Shown here piece by piece: positions 1 through 8,991 of a DNA stretch of 64,000 nt. The stretch is from Brevundimonas sp. EYE_349 (GTDB lineage Bacteria; Pseudomonadota; Alphaproteobacteria; Caulobacterales; Caulobacteraceae): NCBI RefSeq assembly GCF_023147505.1, contig NZ_JAHXPB010000004.1, forward strand, positions 62,001-126,000, in the 5' to 3' direction. The notes below the pieces were generated by a model that searched no databases, was not told the origin of the DNA, and saw only the letters and a program-made list of their open reading frames with translations. How positions within the stretch are numbered: position 1 is the stretch's first letter; each line of letters starts with the position of its first letter. A program made the translations under genes and the position numbers.

Positions 1-899
1 CGACCTCATCCATCTACGCCCTGATCCATGCGCTGGAGCGGCGCTGGGGCGTATGGTTCCCGCGCGGCGGCACCGGTGCGCTGATCCAGGCGATGGTGCG
101 CCTGTTCCAGGACCTGGGGGGCGAAATCCGTCTGAACAGTCCGGTCGAGCGCATCACAATGGCGAACGGCCGGGCGACCGGCGTGGTCGTGGGCGGCGAG
201 ACGCTGGCGTTCGACATGGTCGCCTCCAACGCCGATGTGGTGCACACCTATCAGCGTCTGCTGGGCCAGGAGCCGAGGGGCCGCAAGGAGGGGGCGCGCC
301 TGGCGGGCAAGCGGCACTCCATGTCCCTGTTCGTCATCTATTTCGGCCTGAAGCGGGTCCATCCCGAGGTGCGCCACCACACGGTGCTGTTCGGGCCGCG
401 CTATCGCGAACTGATCGGCGAAATCTTCAAGGGACCGGATCTGCCCGACGACTTCTCCCTGTATCTGCACGCCCCGACACGCACCGATCCGTCGCTGGCG
501 CCGGACGGTTGCGACGCCTTCTATGTTCTGGCGCCCGTGCCGCATCTGGCCTCGGCGGATATCGACTGGGCGGTCGAGGGGCCGCGCTATCGCGATCGGA
601 TTCTGGCCTATCTGGAGCAGCATTACATACCGGGCCTGACGGCGGATATGGACACCTGCCGCATCTTCACGCCGGTGGATTTCCGCGACCAGTTGAACGC
701 CCACCAGGGGTCGGCCTTCTCCCTGGAGCCGATCCTGACGCAGAGCGCCTATTTCCGGGTGCATAACCGCGACGATCAGATTCCCAATCTCTACTTCGTG
801 GGGGCCGGAACCCATCCGGGCGCCGGAGTGCCGGGGGTGGTCGGCTCGGCCAAGGCCACCGCCGGCCTGATGATCCAGGACGCCAGGCAGCCCGCATGA
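1..899 (+). CDS. crtI: Phytoene desaturase CrtI, 5' end cut by window edge
   Basis: FAD-dependent desaturase that converts phytoene to lycopene in carotenoid synthesis, at the inner membrane. The reading frame is already open at the first base: the segment TSSIYALIHALERRWGVWFP (codons from base 3) is the conserved CrtI block. The C-terminal flavin-binding block (NLYFVGAGTHPGAGVPG, about 780-835) is intact, so roughly the last 300 residues are present. The stop TGA overlaps the crtB start as ATGA (896-899), so the two are translationally coupled. Identification is firm; the start lies outside the window. Confidence 0.96.
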   Translation, partial: TSSIYALIHALERRWGVWFPRGGTGALIQAMVRLFQDLGGEIRLNSPVERITMANGRATGVVVGGETLAFDMVASNADVVHTYQRLLGQEPRGRKEGARLAGKRHSMSLFVIYFGLKRVHPEVRHHTVLFGPRYRELIGEIFKGPDLPDDFSLYLHAPTRTDPSLAPDGCDAFYVLAPVPHLASADIDWAVEGPRYRDRILAYLEQHYIPGLTADMDTCRIFTPVDFRDQLNAHQGSAFSLEPILTQSAYFRVHNRDDQIPNLYFVGAGTHPGAGVPGVVGSAKATAGLMIQDARQPA

Positions 900-1827
900 C
901 CGACGCCGTCCTGGACCACAGCCGCCAGTCGATGGAGCAGGGCTCCAAAAGTTTCGCCGCCGCCGCGCGGCTTTTCCCGGCGGCGATCCGGGACGACGCC
1001 TGGATGCTCTATTCCTGGTGCCGGCATTGCGACGACGAGATCGACGGCCAGGTGCTGGGTCACGGCGCGGTAGGCATCGATCCCGTCCTGGCGGGCGAAA
1101 AACTGGCGGAACTACGGGTCCGCACGGCGGCGGCCTTGGCCGGAGAACCTCAGGCCGACCCGGTCTTCACCGCCTTCCAGCGCGTCGCCACGCGCCACGG
1201 CATCCCCGCCGACGAGGCCATGGACCTGTTGCAGGGGTTCGAGATGGATGTGGTGGGGCGGCGTTACGACACGCTGGAGGACACGCTGGACTATTCCTAT
1301 CACGTCGCCGGCGTCGTCGGCGTGATGATGGCGCGCATCATGGGGGTGGAGGACGCGCCCACCCTGCGGCGGGCGCAGGACCTGGGGCTGGCGTTCCAAC
1401 TGACGAACATCGCCCGCGACGTGGTCGAGGATGCGGGGGCGGGCGGGTCTATCTGCCCGGCGCCTGGCTGGACGAGGCGGGCGTGCCGCGCGACCAAGTG
1501 GATCAGCCCCAGCACCGCGCGGCCGTCGCCCGTACGGCCCAGCGCCTGGTCGCGGCGGCCGAGCCCTTCTACGCCTCCGCCCGGTGGGGGCTGCGTGATC
1601 TGAATCCGCGCTCGGCCTGGGCGATCGCCACGGCGCGCGGCGTCTATCGGGCGATCGGTCGCCATGTCTCGCGCGCCGGGCCCGCGGCCTGGGACGGTCG
1701 GACGTCGGTCGACAAGGCGGGCAAGCTGATGCTGCTGGGGCGCGGGGGACTGATCGCCCTGTGGTGCAAGACGCTGGACAATTGGCGAGAACCGCCGCCG
1801 CGTCCGGCCCTGTGGACCCACGTCTGA
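896..1827 (+). pseudogene. crtB: Phytoene synthase CrtB, frameshifted by one missing G
   Basis: Phytoene synthase condenses two GGPP molecules to phytoene, the committed carotenoid step. From 896 the frame encodes a normal N-terminal part with SWCRHCDDEID (first Asp-rich motif) and LTNIARDVVEDAGAG (second). After about base 1440 the family sequence continues only in the frame one base earlier (RVYLPGAWLDEAGVPRDQV to KTLDNWREPP), ending at TGA 1825-1827. The shift maps to the G-rich stretch 1432-1447, where one G appears to be missing. As written, the first frame ends at 1603 with a nonsense tail. Everything else in both halves looks conserved, so this is either a very recent mutation or a sequencing error. 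Confidence 0.93.
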
Positions 1828-1831
1828 AGGG

Positions 1832-2899
1832 TCAGCGCGCCGCCCGCCGCCGTTCCAGAGCAAGGGACGCCGCCAGACCCGCCAGACCTAGGCCGGTCAG
1901 AATCGCCCAGCCGGCGAGCACGCCGGGCGCGAACTCAGCCCGCCAAATCACGGCCTGATAAGCCTCGATGGCCCAGGCGTGCGGCGTGATCCAGCCCAGG
2001 GCGCGGAAGGCCTCGGGCATAAGGAAGCGCGGCGCCATCGACCCGCCCAGCGCCGCCAGCAGCAGGACGACGAAGGTGGTCAGGGGCTGAGCCTGCTCGC
2101 GCGATCGACACGCCGCCGTCAGCGCCAGGGCCAGACCCGCCGCCGAGAAGCCCACCAGCAGGGCCGTCACGACCGCCGCTCCGACCTGCCAGGGCGCGAG
2201 GTCGGGCAGTCTGGCCCAGGCCGCGACGAAGACAGCGGCCGATTGCATCACCCCCACGACCGTCAACCATGCGGCCCGCCCCATCAGGATCGGCGCCAGG
2301 CCGCCTCTCGCCAGGGCCAGCCGCGCCTGCAGACCCGAGCGTCGCTCGTCCAGACCGCCCATCGCCCCGTGCATGGCGGCGAAGAAGACGAACATGACAC
2401 TGACCGCCCCGGCGTAATAGGCGGCCTGGACATCGCCGCTCGGCCCCACCTGAACCCTCGCCACGCGGGCCATCGGCGGCGCGACCTGGCCGGACAAGGC
2501 CGCCACCATCGGCTCAAGCCGCGCCTGAAGCGCCGCCGCCGCCACGTCCCGACCCGCAGCGGACAAGACCACGATCTGGGGCGGACGTCCGGGCGAGGGG
2601 CGGATCAGGACGCCGGCGTCCGCCCGTCCGTCGATCACCGACCGTTCCAGGTCTTCTGCCCGCTCCACGGTGCGGAGCCGGGCGCCCATGTCGCGCGCCA
2701 GGGCGTCGTGCATCGCCGCCGTGACCGGGGTGCGCGCCGCATCGTGCAGGACCACCGACGTGTCGATCTCGCCCCGCGCGCCCGCGCCGAAGATGGCGGC
2801 GAACAGCAGATAGACCAGGGGCGGCAGCAGCAGGGTCAGCACGACCCCGGCCCGGTCACGCCAGAATCCCCTGGCCCATGCGCCAGCGACGGCCATCAT
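1832..2899 (-). CDS. ABC-2 type transporter permease in carotenoid cluster
   Basis: Membrane subunit of an ABC-2 family exporter, about 355 residues. It has one N-terminal membrane segment (about residues 18-38), a long polar loop that probably lies in the periplasm, and a C-terminal block of about five hydrophobic segments, the ABC2_membrane layout. Its ATG (2899, or 2896) overlaps the stop of the upstream ATPase gene, so the pair is coupled. The gene converges on crtB with 4 bases between stops. The substrate cannot be read from the sequence. The position inside a crt cluster suggests export or placement of a carotenoid or envelope lipid (inference). Confidence 0.85.
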   Translation of the reverse strand: MMAVAGAWARGFWRDRAGVVLTLLLPPLVYLLFAAIFGAGARGEIDTSVVLHDAARTPVTAAMHDALARDMGARLRTVERAEDLERSVIDGRADAGVLIRPSPGRPPQIVVLSAAGRDVAAAALQARLEPMVAALSGQVAPPMARVARVQVGPSGDVQAAYYAGAVSVMFVFFAAMHGAMGGLDERRSGLQARLALARGGLAPILMGRAAWLTVVGVMQSAAVFVAAWARLPDLAPWQVGAAVVTALLVGFSAAGLALALTAACRSREQAQPLTTFVVLLLAALGGSMAPRFLMPEAFRALGWITPHAWAIEAYQAVIWRAEFAPGVLAGWAILTGLGLAGLAASLALERRRAAR

Positions 2900-3843
2900 G
2901 ACGGGACCCCCGACAGATGTGCGACCAGATCGTCCAGCCCCGGGCGCCGAACGGCGATTTCACCGCCCTCGCCATCGACCACGGCGGCCAGCATCTGGGC
3001 GACGGCGAGCGCGTCCTCGCAGAGGCGTCGCCACTCCAGTCCATCGTTCGCCAGGGTCAGTCCGGCCTGGCCGAACCATTGGATGGCGGCGGGCGAGGCC
3101 GGTCGCGTCAGGCGAATGTTCAGCAACTGCGCCGCGCCGAACGCCTGGCGCAACAGCATGTTCGGCGCGCCCTCCGTCAACAGCCGACCTTGCGCCAGAA
3201 TGCCGATCCGGTCCGCCGTGTCGGACACGAAGATCGCGTCGTGGCTAATCAACAGGCAGCCGGCGCCCGCCGTGACCGTTTCGCGCAGGGCGGCGGACAG
3301 CACGCCGCGGGTGGCGGCGTCCACCCCTTCGGTCGGCTCGTCGGCGATCAGCAGTCGCGGCTGTCCGACCAGGGCGGCGCTCAGGTTTGCGCGCCTTCGC
3401 CATCCGCCGGACAGGGTGCGCACCGGCTGATCCGCGCGCGGACCGCAGCCGGTCAGGTCGAGGGCGCGATCCACCGCCGCGCGACGGTCCTTGCGCGCGA
3501 CCCCGCACAGCCGCGCCGTCACCGCGACGTTCTCGCGCGGCGACAGGGCGGGAAACAGGGCGCTGTCCTGCGGGGCCAGGCCGATGCGCGCGCGCGTCGG
3601 GGTTCCGTCGCCCACCGCCACGCGGCCACGCCGCACCGGCAGCAGACCGCAGGCGACGCGGGCCACCGTGGACTTGCCCGCGCCGTTCGCGCCCAACAGG
3701 GCGTAGACCTCGCCCGCGTTCAGGGTCAGGCTGAAATTCTCCAGCACCCGCCGGTCGTCATAGCCTGCGTCTATGTCGCCGAGCACCAGCGCCGGCGCGA
3801 CGCTAGATTTCAAGATCGGCCTGCCGGAAGAGATCGAGGACAT
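2896..3843 (-). CDS. ABC transporter ATP-binding protein in carotenoid cluster
   Basis: Nucleotide-binding subunit for the adjacent ABC-2 permease. Walker A is GANGAGKST, the signature is the variant LSGGWRRR, Walker B is RLLIADEPTEGVD and the H-loop is LLISHD. A C-terminal extension of about 90 residues after the ATPase core is typical of ABC-2 exporters. The ATG at 3843 overlaps the 3' end of crtE by 41 bases and has no visible ribosome-binding site. A GTG at 3786 would avoid the overlap and still precede the first beta strand, so the start is uncertain. Same strand and unit as crtE. Confidence 0.88.
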   Translation of the reverse strand: MSSISSGRPILKSSVAPALVLGDIDAGYDDRRVLENFSLTLNAGEVYALLGANGAGKSTVARVACGLLPVRRGRVAVGDGTPTRARIGLAPQDSALFPALSPRENVAVTARLCGVARKDRRAAVDRALDLTGCGPRADQPVRTLSGGWRRRANLSAALVGQPRLLIADEPTEGVDAATRGVLSAALRETVTAGAGCLLISHDAIFVSDTADRIGILAQGRLLTEGAPNMLLRQAFGAAQLLNIRLTRPASPAAIQWFGQAGLTLANDGLEWRRLCEDALAVAQMLAAVVDGEGGEIAVRRPGLDDLVAHLSGVPS

Positions 3844-4696
3844 AGAAGGACAGGGGACTGTCGTGGCCGACCGCCGACGCCGCCTTGGCCAGGGACTGTC
3901 GCACCGCCGCGCGCACCCGCCCTTCGCCCCACAGATCGACGAAGGTGGTCATGTCCTGATCCTGACCCACGTCCTTGCCCAGGGCGCCCGTCGTCGAACA
4001 GGCGTCCAGCAGGTCGTCGCATAGCTGGAAGGCGAAACCCACCGCCTCGCCGAAGGCGGTCAGTCGGGCCAGGGCGTCTTCGTCGCCGCCGCCCAGCAGA
4101 CCGCCGCCGCGCACCGTCGCCGCGAACAGGGCGCCGGTCTTCAGATTGTTGATCTGGCGCAGGGCGACGGCGTCGCGCGTGTCAGGGTCGTCGCGCAGGT
4201 CGCGCATCTGACCTTCGGCCAGACCCTCGAACCCGACGGCCTGCGTCAAATGGTCCAGGATGGACAGCCGCGTCTCGGCCGGCAGTCGGCTTTGCAGGAT
4301 CAGCCGGGTGGACTGGTTCAGCAGGGCCACCGCCGCCAGAACGGCCGCATCCTCGCCGTGGCGGCGATGCAGCGTCGGCTGACCGCGCCTCAGGGCCGCG
4401 TCGTCCATGCAGGGCAGGTCGTCCAGCACCAGCGACGCCGCATGGACCATCTCCAGCGCGCAGCCGTAATCCAGGGCGTCGTCGGGGCTGCCGCCGACAT
4501 GGGCCGCCGCCAACATGGCCAGCACCGGCCGGACCCGCTTCCCCTGTCCCAGCAAGGCTTCGCGCGCCGCAAGAGACAACAGGCCGTCCTGCGACGGCGC
4601 CAGCTCGTTCAGACGCGACTGCACCCGCAGCCGCAGATCGTCGGGCGTGCAAGGGTCGTAGGCAAGGGGCTGGGGCCTTACGTCGACGATCGCCAT
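3803..4696 (-). CDS. crtE: Geranylgeranyl diphosphate synthase
   Basis: Makes GGPP from IPP and allylic diphosphates, the C20 precursor for CrtB. 297 residues. It carries GKRVRP at 52-57, the first Asp-rich motif DDLPCMD at 92-98 and the second, DDLLD, at 228-232. The start ATG 4696 is chosen because AGGAG sits about 8 bases upstream and the product then has normal family length; the frame is open further upstream without homology. Transcribed away from the isomerase gene across a 111-base spacer holding an inverted repeat. The two ABC genes follow in the same direction. Confidence 0.95.
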   Translation of the reverse strand: MAIVDVRPQPLAYDPCTPDDLRLRVQSRLNELAPSQDGLLSLAAREALLGQGKRVRPVLAMLAAAHVGGSPDDALDYGCALEMVHAASLVLDDLPCMDDAALRRGQPTLHRRHGEDAAVLAAVALLNQSTRLILQSRLPAETRLSILDHLTQAVGFEGLAEGQMRDLRDDPDTRDAVALRQINNLKTGALFAATVRGGGLLGGGDEDALARLTAFGEAVGFAFQLCDDLLDACSTTGALGKDVGQDQDMTTFVDLWGEGRVRAAVRQSLAKAASAVGHDSPLSFYVLDLFRQADLEI

Positions 4697-4738
4697 ACAG
4701 ATCTCCTGGTGTCGCCTGACCATCGCGTTGCGACGACG

Positions 4739-4783
4739 ATCCGAACCTCTATGATCGCATACGGCATCACGACTGGTTCGGAT
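4739..4783. promoter_or_regulatory. Perfect inverted repeat between crtE and fni
   Basis: ATCCGAACC at 4739-4747 is repeated as its exact reverse complement GGTTCGGAT at 4775-4783, with 36 bases between arm centres. It lies in the only spacer between divergent crtE and fni, where both promoters must be. The arrangement fits an operator for a dimeric regulator acting on both genes, but no regulator gene is in view and function is inference. Confidence 0.5.
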
Positions 4784-4807
4784 GCAACCCGCCAGGAGCC
4801 GTTTCTG

Positions 4808-5851
4808 ATGCCCACCGCCGCCGACGCCCTGATCCGGCGCAAGGACGAGCACATCGACCATGTCCGGGCCGGGCGCGGCGTCAGCCAGACGACTTCCGGG
4901 CTGGAGGCCGTCCGCTTCGTTCATGACGCCCTGCCGGATCTGGATCACGACGCCATCGACCTGTCGGCCCGCTTTCTGGGTCGAGACGTGGCGCTGCCCT
5001 TCCTGATCAGCTCGATGACCGGAGGTCCGTCGCGAGCCGAGGCGGTCAATGCGCGCCTGGCCGAGGCGTCCCAGGCGATGGGCGTCGTCCTGGCCGTCGG
5101 GTCGCAGCGGGTGGCGCTGGAAACGGACGGCGGGTCGGGCCTGGGGGCGGATCTGCGACGCCGGGCGCCCGATGCGATTATTTTGGCCAATCTGGGCGCC
5201 GTGCAGTTCGCCTTGGGTTACGGCGTGGACCAGGCCCGAGCCGCCATCGAGATGATCGGCGCCGACGCCCTGATCCTTCACCTGAACCCCCTACAGGAAG
5301 GCGTCCAGCCCGAGGGCGACCGCGACTGGCGCGGGGTGGCGCGCGGCATCGAACAGATCGCCGCCGCCTATCCGGGCCGCGTGATCGTCAAGGAAACCGG
5401 CGCCGGCCTGTCGGGCGCTGTGGCGCGTCGTCTGGCGGATATGGGGGTCGCCGCGCTGGACGTGGCGGGGGCGGGGGGCACGAACTGGGGCCTGATCGAG
5501 GGCGCGCGGGCGACGGGCGGCCGGGCCGAGGCGTTGGCCGCGCCCTTCGCCGGCTGGGGCGTTCCGACCGCACGCAGTCTGAGGGACTGCGCCCAGGCCG
5601 CGCCGGAGCTTGATCTGATCGGGTCGGGCGGAATCCGGGACGGCCTGGATGCGGCGCGGGCGATCCGGTTGGGGGCCTGCCTGGTCGGTCAGGCGGCAGG
5701 GGTGCTGGAAGCGGCCCTGACATCGACCGAGGCCGTGGTCGAGCATTTGGACCTGATGGCGGCCCAGCTGCGGCTGACCTGCTTCTGCACGGGTTCCAAG
5801 GACCTGGCCGCCCTGTCTCAGGCGCCGTTGCTGGAAGAGCCGCGCTTCTGA
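4808..5851 (+). CDS. fni: Type II isopentenyl-diphosphate delta-isomerase
   Basis: FMN- and NADPH-dependent isomerase interconverting IPP and DMAPP, supplying both substrates of CrtE. 347 residues, TIM-barrel type. Visible motifs are RKDEHI (about 10-15), SSMTGG, GSQRVAL, HLNPLQE (Mg/substrate site), VKETGAG and the C-terminal flavin phosphate segment LIGSGGIRDG. Start ATG 4808 has AGGAG about 10 bases upstream. Often labelled idi in Brevundimonas carotenoid clusters, although it is unrelated to type I Idi. It converges on crtZ and the coding ends overlap by 34 bases. Confidence 0.95.
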   Translation: MPTAADALIRRKDEHIDHVRAGRGVSQTTSGLEAVRFVHDALPDLDHDAIDLSARFLGRDVALPFLISSMTGGPSRAEAVNARLAEASQAMGVVLAVGSQRVALETDGGSGLGADLRRRAPDAIILANLGAVQFALGYGVDQARAAIEMIGADALILHLNPLQEGVQPEGDRDWRGVARGIEQIAAAYPGRVIVKETGAGLSGAVARRLADMGVAALDVAGAGGTNWGLIEGARATGGRAEALAAPFAGWGVPTARSLRDCAQAAPELDLIGSGGIRDGLDAARAIRLGACLVGQAAGVLEAALTSTEAVVEHLDLMAAQLRLTCFCTGSKDLAALSQAPLLEEPRF

Positions 5852-6303
5852 GACAGTTCGGCCTTCAGCGCCCGCGCCGAACGCACCCACAGAAAGCCGA
5901 ATGAGACGCAGCCCTCACGGGTCCGCACGGCATGATGCAGGCGGTGGGCCTGGATTCGACGGGTCCAGAAGCCGGAACGCCCGTCGATCCCGGTCGGGAA
6001 ACGCCGATGCACCAAGCCGTCGTGGAAGAAGAAATAGACCATGCCATAGGCGGTGACGCCCAGGCCGACCGGCAGGGCCCAGGCCCAGACGTGCAGGCCC
6101 AGCGCGATGAGAATGATCGCCGGGGCGGCGAACACCACGGCGAACAGATCGTTCTTCTCCAGGACCCCGTCGTGCGGTTCATGATGGCTTCGGTGCCAGG
6201 TCCACAGCAGGCCGTGCATGACATAGCGATGCATGGCCCAGGCGAACGCCTCCATTCCCAGAAAGGCGGCCAGGAAAAGCAGGATCATCATCGGCATCGA
6301 CAT
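5818..6303 (-). CDS. crtZ: Beta-carotene hydroxylase CrtZ
   Basis: Non-haem di-iron membrane hydroxylase adding 3-hydroxyl groups to beta-ionone rings (beta-carotene to zeaxanthin, canthaxanthin to astaxanthin). 161 residues from ATG 6303. The His motifs are HRYVMH, HRSHHEPH, HDGLVHRRFP and HRLHHAV, between four hydrophobic segments. Start 6303 matches the usual CrtZ N-terminus (MSxPxM...); an in-frame GTG at 6339 would add 12 residues. The 3' end overlaps fni. Divergent from crtG. Confidence 0.95.
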   Translation of the reverse strand: MSMPMMILLFLAAFLGMEAFAWAMHRYVMHGLLWTWHRSHHEPHDGVLEKNDLFAVVFAAPAIILIALGLHVWAWALPVGLGVTAYGMVYFFFHDGLVHRRFPTGIDGRSGFWTRRIQAHRLHHAVRTREGCVSFGFLWVRSARALKAELSQKRGSSSNGA

Positions 6304-6377
6304 CAGGGCATCATAGGCGGTTTGAGCCACGCCCGCCACGACTTGACCTGAGCGTCTGTTTGGCCGTCTGTGCGGCC

Positions 6378-7178
6378 ATGCTGATGGACCTGCTCGTCAC
6401 CACGCTCGCGCTCAGCCTAATCATCGGCCTGCGTTATCTGCTGGTCGGGGTTCTGACCCATTGGCTGCTGTGGACGGGGGCGGGCCGGGGACGCCAGTTG
6501 AACCACAAGGCGCCCGCCGCGAAACGCATACGCGCCGAAATCATCGCCTCGTTGATCTCTTGTCCGATCTACGCCCTGCCTGCGGCCCTGGTGCTGGAGC
6601 TTTGGAAACGGGGCGGGACGGCCATCTATGACGATATCAACGCCTGGCCGATTTGGTGGCTGCCAGCCAGCTTCGTCGTCTACATGCTGGCCCACGACGC
6701 CTTCTACTATTGGGTGCACCGGGGGCTGCATCACCCGCGCATCTTTTCCTGGGCCCATGCCGAGCACCATCGGTCGCGCGATCCCAGCGCCTTCGCCTCC
6801 TTCGCCTTCGATCCGGCCGAGGCCGTCGCCACAGCCTGGTTCCTGCCGGCCCTGGCGCTTTTCCTGCCGATCCATTGGGGCGTGGCCCTGGCGCTGCTGA
6901 CCCTGATGACCGCCACCGCCGTGCTGAACCACGCCGGCCGCGAAGTCTGGCCCGCATCATGGCTTGGGCGGGCGCCCCTGCGCTGGCTGATCACCGCCAC
7001 CCACCATGACGCCCATCACAAGCGGTTCAACGGCAACTACGGCCTCTATTTCCAGATGTGGGACCGCATGGCCTCGACCGAGATCACGGCGACCAAAGCC
7101 TCGATCACGGAAAAGCGGGCCGGCCTCACAGATTGGTCCGCGCCAGCTCCAGAACCTCGTCGCCACGACCGTTCATGA
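6378..7178 (+). CDS. crtG: Sterol-desaturase-family hydroxylase, probable CrtG (2,2'-beta-ionone-ring hydroxylase)
   Basis: Fatty acid hydroxylase/sterol desaturase superfamily membrane protein of about 266 residues. It has several membrane segments and the His clusters [19 protein letters not shown] and [15 protein letters not shown]. CrtG proteins of this superfamily add 2-hydroxyl groups to beta-ionone rings, and in Brevundimonas they lie beside crtZ as here; the assignment rests on family plus position. ATG 6378 is taken; an in-frame TTG at 6360 and an ATG at 6384 are alternatives and no clear ribosome-binding site decides. The last 53 bases overlap the end of convergent poxB. Confidence 0.8.
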   Translation: MLMDLLVTTLALSLIIGLRYLLVGVLTHWLLWTGAGRGRQLNHKAPAAKRIRAEIIASLISCPIYALPAALVLELWKRGGTAIYDDINAWPIWWLPASFVVYMLAHDAFYYWVHRGLHHPRIFSWAHAEHHRSRDPSAFASFAFDPAEAVATAWFLPALALFLPIHWGVALALLTLMTATAVLNHAGREVWPASWLGRAPLRWLITATHHDAHHKRFNGNYGLYFQMWDRMASTEITATKASITEKRAGLTDWSAPAPEPRRHDRS

Positions 7179-8844
7179 TGGCCTTGAGCATGAACAGGCT
7201 GAAACCCTTGGCCTGTTCCTTCTTGATCTTGGGCGGGATGACCAGTTCCTGGCCGGCGGTGACCACGTCGACCAGGGCGGGGCCGGGATGGGCCAGGGCC
7301 TGGGCCACCGCATCCTCGACCTGATCCGAGGCCTCGACGCGGAAGGCGGTGACGCCCATCGCGCGGGCCATGGCGGCGAAGTCGGGGTTCTTCAGATCGG
7401 TGCCGACGTCCAGGAAGCCGGCGGCCTTCATCTCCATGGCCACGAAGCCGAGCGAGCCGTTGTTGTAGACCACCACCTTCAGCGGCAGCCCCAGCTGCGA
7501 CAGGCTGATGAAGTCGCCCATCATCATGGTGAAACCGCCGTCGCCGGACAAGGAGATCACCTGGCGGTCGGGCGCGGCGGCCTGGGCGCCGACGCCCTGC
7601 AGCATCGCATTGGCCATTGAGCCGTGGTTGAACGATCCCAACAGGCGGCGCCGACCGTTCATGGTCAGATAGCGGGCGGCCCAGACGGTGGGGGTGCCGA
7701 CGTCGGCGGTGAAGACGGCGTCCTGGTCGGCCAGCCGGTCGATCACGGCGGTCAGATACTGCGGATGGATGGGCCGGTCGGCCGGGGCGGGACGGGCCAG
7801 ATCGTCCAGACCCTTTCGCGCCTCGGCATAGTGTTTGCGGGCGGCGTCGAGGAAACGCGACGAGCGATCCGCCCTCAGGTGCGGGATCAGGGCCGGAACC
7901 GTCTCGCCCACGTCGCCGACGATCCCTTGCGCCAGATGGGCCCGCTTGCCCAGCGCAGACGGGTCGCGGTCGATCTGGATGATCCTGGCGTCCGAGGGGT
8001 AGAAGTTGCGGTAGGGGAAGTCGGTCCCCAGCATGACCAGGGCGTCGCAGTTCATCAGGGCGTGATAGCCGGAGGAGAAGCCGATCAGGCCGGTCATGCC
8101 CACGTCATAGGGATTGTCCCATTCAACGTGCTCCTTGCCGCGTAGGGCGTGGACGACCGGGGCCTGAAGCGCGTCGGCCAGGGCCAGAACCTGGTCATGG
8201 GCGCCGGCGCAGCCGCTGCCCGCCAGGATGGCCACCTTGTCCGCCCCGTTCAGCAGCTGGGCCGCCTGGGTCACGTCGCTGAGCGCGGGGCTGATGCGCG
8301 GCCGGGCGGGGGCGGACCAGTCGGGCGAGGCGCCGTCGGGGGCGCGGGCCAGGGCGACGTCGCCGGGCAGGACGATCACCGCCACGCCGCCCTTGCCAAC
8401 GGCCGTGTTCAGGGCGCGGGCCAAGACGCCGGGGATCTGGGCCGGATTGGACACCAGCTCGCAGAAGTCGCTGCACTCGCGGAACAACTCCTGCGGATGG
8501 GTCTCCTGGAAATAGCCCAGGCCGATCTCGGACGACGGGATGTGGGCGGCGATGGCCAGGACCGGAACCCGGTTGCGATGACAGTCGAACAGGCCGTTGA
8601 TCAGATGCAGGTTGCCCGGGCCGCAGCTGCCGGCGCAGACGGCCAGCTCGCCCGTGACCGCGGCCTCGGCCCCGGCGGCGAAGGCGGCGGTCTCCTCGTG
8701 GCGGACGTGCATCCACTCGATCTGGTCGAAGCGGCGCAAACTGTCGTTCAGGCCGTTCAGGCTGTCGCCCGTGACGCCCCAGATACGCTTCACCCCGGCC
8801 GAGGCCAGGGTCTGGGCCAGAAGGTCCGCGACGGTCATCGCCAT
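7126..8844 (-). CDS. poxB: Pyruvate oxidase / pyruvate dehydrogenase (quinone)
   Basis: Thiamine-diphosphate flavoenzyme oxidising pyruvate to acetate and CO2 and feeding electrons to quinone at the membrane. 572 residues, the same length as E. coli PoxB. It has the catalytic Glu in [11 protein letters not shown] (about 50), the ThDP motif [12 protein letters not shown] to VVYNNGS, and the PoxB-type amphipathic C-terminal tail ([20 protein letters not shown]) used for membrane binding, which separates it from acetolactate synthases. Start ATG 8844 follows GGGAG. It stands alone, converging on crtG. Confidence 0.93.
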   Translation of the reverse strand: MAMTVADLLAQTLASAGVKRIWGVTGDSLNGLNDSLRRFDQIEWMHVRHEETAAFAAGAEAAVTGELAVCAGSCGPGNLHLINGLFDCHRNRVPVLAIAAHIPSSEIGLGYFQETHPQELFRECSDFCELVSNPAQIPGVLARALNTAVGKGGVAVIVLPGDVALARAPDGASPDWSAPARPRISPALSDVTQAAQLLNGADKVAILAGSGCAGAHDQVLALADALQAPVVHALRGKEHVEWDNPYDVGMTGLIGFSSGYHALMNCDALVMLGTDFPYRNFYPSDARIIQIDRDPSALGKRAHLAQGIVGDVGETVPALIPHLRADRSSRFLDAARKHYAEARKGLDDLARPAPADRPIHPQYLTAVIDRLADQDAVFTADVGTPTVWAARYLTMNGRRRLLGSFNHGSMANAMLQGVGAQAAAPDRQVISLSGDGGFTMMMGDFISLSQLGLPLKVVVYNNGSLGFVAMEMKAAGFLDVGTDLKNPDFAAMARAMGVTAFRVEASDQVEDAVAQALAHPGPALVDVVTAGQELVIPPKIKKEQAKGFSLFMLKAIMNGRGDEVLELARTNL

Positions 8845-8991
8845 GGTCGGCTCCCGATGGGTCGGTTGGTGATCGAGGGGCGCGCCAGGCGTCCCGTTCA
8901 GCTTAACAATGCGCGGGATGGCGTTCGGCTGCCTGCGATCTGTCGTCCCGCGCCGAACCGGCTATGGTGGGGTCATGACTCGGGCTGCGGC

